Shown here: in pieces, positions 6,838-9,463 of the stretch | Numbering within the stretch: the first letter of the stretch is position 1 | How the letters are laid out: each line of letters starts with the position of its first letter | NCBI GenBank assembly: GCA_052390415.1 | Contig: JBQTGY010000143.1 | Location: 1 to 9,463 of the forward strand | DNA from: JANNWF01 sp052390415 | GTDB taxonomy: Bacteria; Pseudomonadota; Gammaproteobacteria; Xanthomonadales; Xanthomonadaceae | Direction of reading: 5' to 3' | DNA length: 9,463 nt | Made by a program: the position numbers and the translations under genes | Notes under the pieces: generated by a model | What the model was told of the DNA's origin: nothing | Databases searched by the model: none | What the model saw: the letters and a program-made list of their open reading frames with translations, nothing else

Positions 6838-7884
6838 TTATTCCGGTGCGAAAAAGTCGTTGCCGTGCATGTCGATCAACTCAAGCGCCCGACCGCCACC
6901 CCGCGCTACGCAGGTCAAGGGATCGTCAGCAACGTGCACATGCAGCCCCGTTTCCTCCGAAATCAACTTGTCGAGGTCACGCAATAGTGCGCCACCGCCC
7001 GTCAGTACGATTCCGCGGTCATACACGTCGGCACACAATTCAGGCGGAGTTTGCTCAAGCGCACCGCGGACCGCGCTGACAATACCGGACAGCGGCTCGT
7101 GCAGCGCTTCCAAAACTTCATTCGAATTGATGGTGAAGTTGCGGGGAACGCCTTCTGCCAAATTGCGGCCAGAAACCTCGATCTCGACGACCTCAGCCTG
7201 CGGAAATGCGCAGCCAGCCTCGATCTTGATGCGCTCGGCCGTGGTCTCACCGATCAACGTTCCGTGATTTCGCCGCACGTAGTTGATGATGGCTTCATCA
7301 AACCGATCACCGCCGATACGCACCGACTGCGAATAGACGATGCCGTTCAACGAAATCACCGCAACTTCGGAAGTACCGCCTCCCACGTCAAGCACCATTG
7401 AGCCGCGCGCCTCGTGAATCGGTATGCCTGCGCCAATTGCCGCAGCCATCGGCTCTTCGATCAGGAACACCTCACGCGCGCCCGCCTCCTCTGCCGACTC
7501 CTTGATCGCCCGACGCTCGACCGACGTGCTACCACATGGCACGCAAATCAAAACACGCGGACTGGGGCGCAAGAACCGCGAACGATGCACTTTCCTAATG
7601 AAATGCTTGAGCATCTCTTCGGTTGTGGTGAAGTCTGCGATGACGCCGTCCTTCATCGGTCGAATAGTGGTGATGTTGCCCGGCGTACGCCCCAACATGC
7701 GTTTGGCCTCGGCACCAACGGCGGCGACCGATTTGGTCGAGCCTGACCTACGGTCGTGACGGATTGCGACAACCGATGGCTCGTTGAGAACGATACCTTG
7801 ACCGCGCACATAGATCAGCGTGTTGGCAGTGCCCAAATCGATGGACAAATCGTTGGAAAACAGACCGCGCAGACTCTTGAGCAT
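6838..7884 (-). CDS. mreB: Rod shape-determining protein MreB, bacterial actin
   Basis: MreB is the cytoplasmic actin homologue whose membrane-bound ATP-dependent filaments direct lateral wall synthesis. The 348 residues equal the family norm (about 347). All nucleotide-binding motifs are present: phosphate 1 IDLGTANTLIYVRG (15-28), the IEEPMAAAIGAG segment (142-153) with the putative catalytic glutamate, phosphate 2 MVLDVGGGTSEVAVI (163-177), the GGDRFDEAI segment (191-199) and the adenosine motif GIVLTGGGALLRDL (291-304). The N-terminal MLKSLRGLFS resembles the amphipathic membrane-targeting end of gammaproteobacterial MreB. It is the first gene of the elongation operon, divergent from the kinase at 8113 across 228 bases. 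The Shine-Dalgarno region (…CTTCTTTCCCGACG before the ATG) is poor, which is odd for an abundant protein. Confidence 0.98.
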   Translation of the reverse strand: MLKSLRGLFSNDLSIDLGTANTLIYVRGQGIVLNEPSVVAIRHDRRSGSTKSVAAVGAEAKRMLGRTPGNITTIRPMKDGVIADFTTTEEMLKHFIRKVHRSRFLRPSPRVLICVPCGSTSVERRAIKESAEEAGAREVFLIEEPMAAAIGAGIPIHEARGSMVLDVGGGTSEVAVISLNGIVYSQSVRIGGDRFDEAIINYVRRNHGTLIGETTAERIKIEAGCAFPQAEVVEIEVSGRNLAEGVPRNFTINSNEVLEALHEPLSGIVSAVRGALEQTPPELCADVYDRGIVLTGGGALLRDLDKLISEETGLHVHVADDPLTCVARGGGRALELIDMHGNDFFAPE

Positions 7885-7925
7885 CGTCGGGAAAGAAGCG
7901 CCATTGGGAGTTGGAAAAGCTGGCT

Positions 7926-7955
7926 AGCATAGCAAGCCCTGACCCAACACAACAA
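7926..7955 (-). promoter_or_regulatory. Candidate sigma-70 promoter for the mre-mrd operon
   Basis: On the minus strand TTGTTG (7955-7950) and TATGCT (7931-7926) are separated by 18 bases, and a TG two bases before TATGCT makes an extended -10. Initiation would be near 7919, giving a leader of about 35 bases before the mreB ATG. The match is moderate (3/6 and 4/6), and other promoters in the 228-base divergent region are possible. Confidence 0.35.
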
Positions 7956-8051
7956 TCTGAAAGGCTGGGCTTCCATCAAAGTTGCCACCAAATGGATCCA
8001 ATTTGAGCGGAATCTGCGCTTAGCCTTCGCGCCCGGTTACCATGCAGGGTC

Positions 8052-8067
8052 GCGGCCACCCGGCCGC
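8052..8067 (+). other. GC hairpin in the leader of the kinase gene
   Basis: GCGGCC (8052-8057) and GGCCGC (8062-8067) form a six-base-pair stem with a four-base loop, 45 bases before the kinase ATG. No T-run follows, so it is not a terminator. It may be a chance structure in GC-rich DNA or a small leader hairpin. I found no convincing plus-strand promoter between 7885 and 8100; TTGCCA at 7982-7987 lacks a matching -10. Confidence 0.25.
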
Positions 8068-8103
8068 TCCCGGCAGAGTCTTTGCCGCTTCCACTTAATT
8101 TCT

Positions 8104-8107
8104 GGAG
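8104..8107 (+). promoter_or_regulatory. Shine-Dalgarno GGAG deciding the kinase start
   Basis: GGAG at 8104-8107 lies five bases before ATG 8113. An in-frame GTG at 8107 overlaps the GGAG itself and could not use it, so ATG 8113 is the better start. Confidence 0.7.
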
Positions 8108-8112
8108 TGCTG

Positions 8113-9048
8113 ATGTCAGCGCTGATTTGCGGCTCGCTTGCCTACGACACCATCATGGTCTTTCAGGACCGATTCAAGAACCACATCCTGCCAGACAAAG
8201 TACACATCTTGAATGTGTCATTTCTCGTCCCGAACATGCGCCGCGAGTTTGGCGGTTGCGCCGGAAACATAGCCTACAATCTCAAACTCCTGGGTGGCGA
8301 ACCGATTCCCATGGCGACCGTGGGTCAGGATTTCGCACCCTATCGAGAACACTTTTTGGCCTGTGGCATCCGTCTCGATCAAGTCAAAGAGCTTGCAGAC
8401 CTCTATACCGCTCAAGCTTTCATCACCACCGACCTTGACGACAATCAAATCACTGCGTTCCATCCGGGCGCAATGATGCGTTCCTATGAGAACAATGTCA
8501 GAGATGTGGCCGGGGTGAAATTCGGAATTGTTGGCCCAGATGGTTACGAGGCCATGTTGCAAAACTCGGAGCAGTTCGCTGAGGCCGGCATCCCCTTTAT
8601 TTTCGACCCCGGCCAAGCCATGCCGCTGTACAGCGGCGCGGAGCTCACCAGAATGATTGAGCAGGCGACTTATGTCACCGTCAATGATTACGAATCCAAT
8701 CTGCTGCAGGAAAAGACCGGGCTCGACACACGGGCAATCGCTGATCGGGTGCAGGCCTACTTGATTACTCGAGGTCCACAAGGCTCGGAAGTACACACAA
8801 AAGACGGTGTTCTGGATATCCCTGTCGCCAAGGCTCGCCGCGTCGTTGACCCCACGGGATGCGGCGACGCCTATCGGGCCGGTTTGATTTTCGGATGGAT
8901 GAATGACATGGACATGCCGACAACCGGACGCATGGCCTCGCTCATGGGTGCGCTAAAAATCGAGAGTATCGGACCGCAGAATCAGCAGTTCGACTTCTCG
9001 AGCTTTGCGGCTGACTTCAGGGAGCAGTTCGGATATTCACTTGGTTAA
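8113..9048 (+). CDS. PfkB-family carbohydrate/nucleoside kinase
   Basis: This 311-residue cytoplasmic enzyme of the ribokinase/PfkB superfamily transfers phosphate from ATP to a sugar or nucleoside hydroxyl. It begins MSALICGSLAYDTIM, typical of the first strand. It carries the PfkB N-terminal signature REFGGCAGNIAYNLKLLGG (44-62), the NDYE motif (191-194) of the N-x-x-E type, the ITRGPQGSEVH strand (218-228), and the C-terminal signature VVDPTGCGDAYRAG (244-257) with anion-hole GCG and catalytic base Asp252. The length is normal. Close relatives are often annotated adenosine kinase or ribokinase, and ITAFHPGAM (113-121) recalls that nucleoside-kinase-like group, but specificity cannot be assigned from sequence. 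It is a single gene, divergent from mreB and convergent with the rRNA operon, and is followed by a GC-rich hairpin. The stop is a TAA at 9046-9048. It has no evident functional tie to the Rod genes. Confidence 0.92.
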   Translation: MSALICGSLAYDTIMVFQDRFKNHILPDKVHILNVSFLVPNMRREFGGCAGNIAYNLKLLGGEPIPMATVGQDFAPYREHFLACGIRLDQVKELADLYTAQAFITTDLDDNQITAFHPGAMMRSYENNVRDVAGVKFGIVGPDGYEAMLQNSEQFAEAGIPFIFDPGQAMPLYSGAELTRMIEQATYVTVNDYESNLLQEKTGLDTRAIADRVQAYLITRGPQGSEVHTKDGVLDIPVAKARRVVDPTGCGDAYRAGLIFGWMNDMDMPTTGRMASLMGALKIESIGPQNQQFDFSSFAADFREQFGYSLG

Positions 9049-9054
9049 TCGACC

Positions 9055-9080
9055 GGCTCGGCGTTTGCCACCGCCGAGCC
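9055..9080 (+). terminator. GC-rich hairpin ending the kinase transcript
   Basis: Perfect nine-base-pair stem GGCTCGGCG (9055-9063) / CGCCGAGCC (9072-9080) with an eight-base loop, starting seven bases after the kinase stop. There is no immediate T-run on either strand (the first is TTTT about 13 bases on). It may therefore act as a weak intrinsic terminator or a 3'-end stabilising stem ahead of Rho-dependent termination. Confidence 0.55.
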
Positions 9081-9337
9081 CAGCAACTAGCCGTTTTCGG
9101 GATGGCAGTCTGCTTCAATGACGCAAAGTCTCGCTCCAGCTCGCAACCGAGATGCGTGGTCGCTATACAACCGATCGGATCGGTTCTTCACGCCTTTACT
9201 GGCCCGACCTTTCCGATAATAGATCCGCGCTTTCTCGGTACAACGAATCTGGCCGGTTTGGCCAATTCAAGGCTGAGACCAGGTTATTCGGTGAGAACTA
9301 GGAAATCGGATTTTTCCGTCTTGCCTATCATTCACCC
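9081..9337. other. Convergent spacer between kinase and rRNA operon
   Basis: About 257 bases with no convincing gene. A 49-codon plus-strand frame (ATG 9152 to TAG 9301, starting MRGRYTTDRIG) has no clear ribosome binding site and resembles nothing I know. The only structured element is the palindrome at 9169-9185. The base composition is somewhat less GC-rich than the flanking coding DNA. Confidence 0.4.
9169..9185. repeat. 17-base near-perfect palindrome
   Basis: AACCGATC (9169-9176) and GATCGGTT (9178-9185) are exact inverted arms around a single central G. As RNA it could fold a seven-base-pair stem with a three-base loop, but without a T-run. As DNA it has the form of a dimeric regulator site, although no gene starts just beside it. 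The function is unknown. Confidence 0.5.
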
Positions 9338-9371
9338 AAAAGAAAACCCTCCAGATTACTCTGGAGGGTTT
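9338..9371 (-). terminator. Rho-independent terminator of the rRNA operon
   Basis: On the minus strand, AAACCCTCCAGA (9371-9360) pairs with TCTGGAGGGTTT (9355-9344) in a 12-base-pair stem closed by the GNRA-type loop GTAA (9359-9356). A T-rich run, TCTTTT within TTTTCTTTT, follows to 9338. It sits 7-9 bases beyond the 3' end of 5S rRNA and is a classic intrinsic terminator for the rrn transcript. Confidence 0.92.
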
Positions 9372-9379
9372 GGGATGAA

Positions 9380-9463
9380 GCCCCTGGCGATGACCTACTC
9401 TTGCATGGGCGAACCACACTACCATCGGCGCGTGTGCGTTTCACTTCCGAGTTCGGGATGGGA
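9380..9463 (-). rRNA. rrf: 5S ribosomal RNA, 3' part (runs off the right edge)
   Basis: Read on the minus strand, the sequence gives TCCCATCCCGAACTCGGAAG, then TGAAACGC, GCCGATGGTAGTGTGG, CATGCAAGAGTAGGTCATCG and CCAGGGG. These are the conserved loop B/C, helix and 3' segments of bacterial 5S rRNA. About 84 of the expected 115-120 bases are in the window; the 5' part lies beyond 9463. The exact 3' end (9379-9382) is set by family convention. The 23S and 16S genes should follow to the right. The 3' half is close to the gammaproteobacterial (xanthomonad) form as I remember it. Confidence 0.95.

Noticed and set aside
8107..8112. GTG 8107 as the kinase start
   Set aside because: It overlaps the GGAG that serves ATG 8113 and has no ribosome site of its own.
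9152..9301. 49-codon plus-strand reading frame (MRGRYTTDRIG…)
   Set aside because: No convincing ribosome binding site or known family, and it overlaps the palindrome; a frame this short arises easily by chance.
1..9463. CRISPR array, transposase, tRNA, phage or defence genes
   Set aside because: No short regularly spaced repeats, insertion-sequence ends, tRNA cloverleaf or defence-protein motifs were seen on either strand.

Overview
The window looks like chromosomal DNA of a GC-rich gammaproteobacterium, most likely Xanthomonadales (Lysobacterales) or a close relative. Three things suggest this: the uninterrupted order mreB-mreC-mreD-mrdA-rodA, the 5S rRNA sequence, and Xanthomonadales-type secreted repeat proteins at the left edge. 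The assignment is inferred from recalled gene order and protein similarity, not from a database search.

Right to left on the minus strand, positions 7884 to 2391 hold an intact cell-elongation (Rod complex) operon. It encodes the actin-like MreB, the scaffold MreC, the membrane protein MreD, the transpeptidase PBP2 (mrdA) and the SEDS glycosyltransferase RodA. The genes are 30 bases apart or less, and two of the junctions are 4-base ATGA overlaps. Key catalytic or nucleotide-binding motifs are visible in MreB, PBP2 and RodA. The same strand continues into a fold-type IV PLP aminotransferase (2357-1434). Its stop overlaps the GTG start of a sulfotransferase-like gene (GTGA), so these two are probably translated together.

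The sulfotransferase gene breaks off near position 1220, after about 73 residues. At the same point a plus-strand gene for a secreted protein of about 119-residue Cys-containing repeats (673-1220) also breaks off. Two unrelated, oppositely oriented genes both ending inside one CCCGGG hexamer indicate a rearrangement or an assembly chimera. Left of that, a minus-strand gene (about 599-123) reads as a secreted-protein domain only if one extra G is removed from each of three G runs. The left 1.2 kb therefore looks foreign to the rest, or of poorer quality.

To the right of mreB, and divergent from it, lies a PfkB-family sugar/nucleoside kinase (8113-9048). It converges on the 3' end of an rRNA operon whose 5S gene (minus strand) runs off the right edge. 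Each of the two converging units ends in its own hairpin: a GC-rich stem after the kinase, and a strong Rho-independent terminator with a GNRA loop after 5S. The spacer between them contains an almost perfect 17-base palindrome. I found no clearly new biological system. The strongest anomalies are the broken junction at 1216-1221 and the triple-frameshifted gene beside it.
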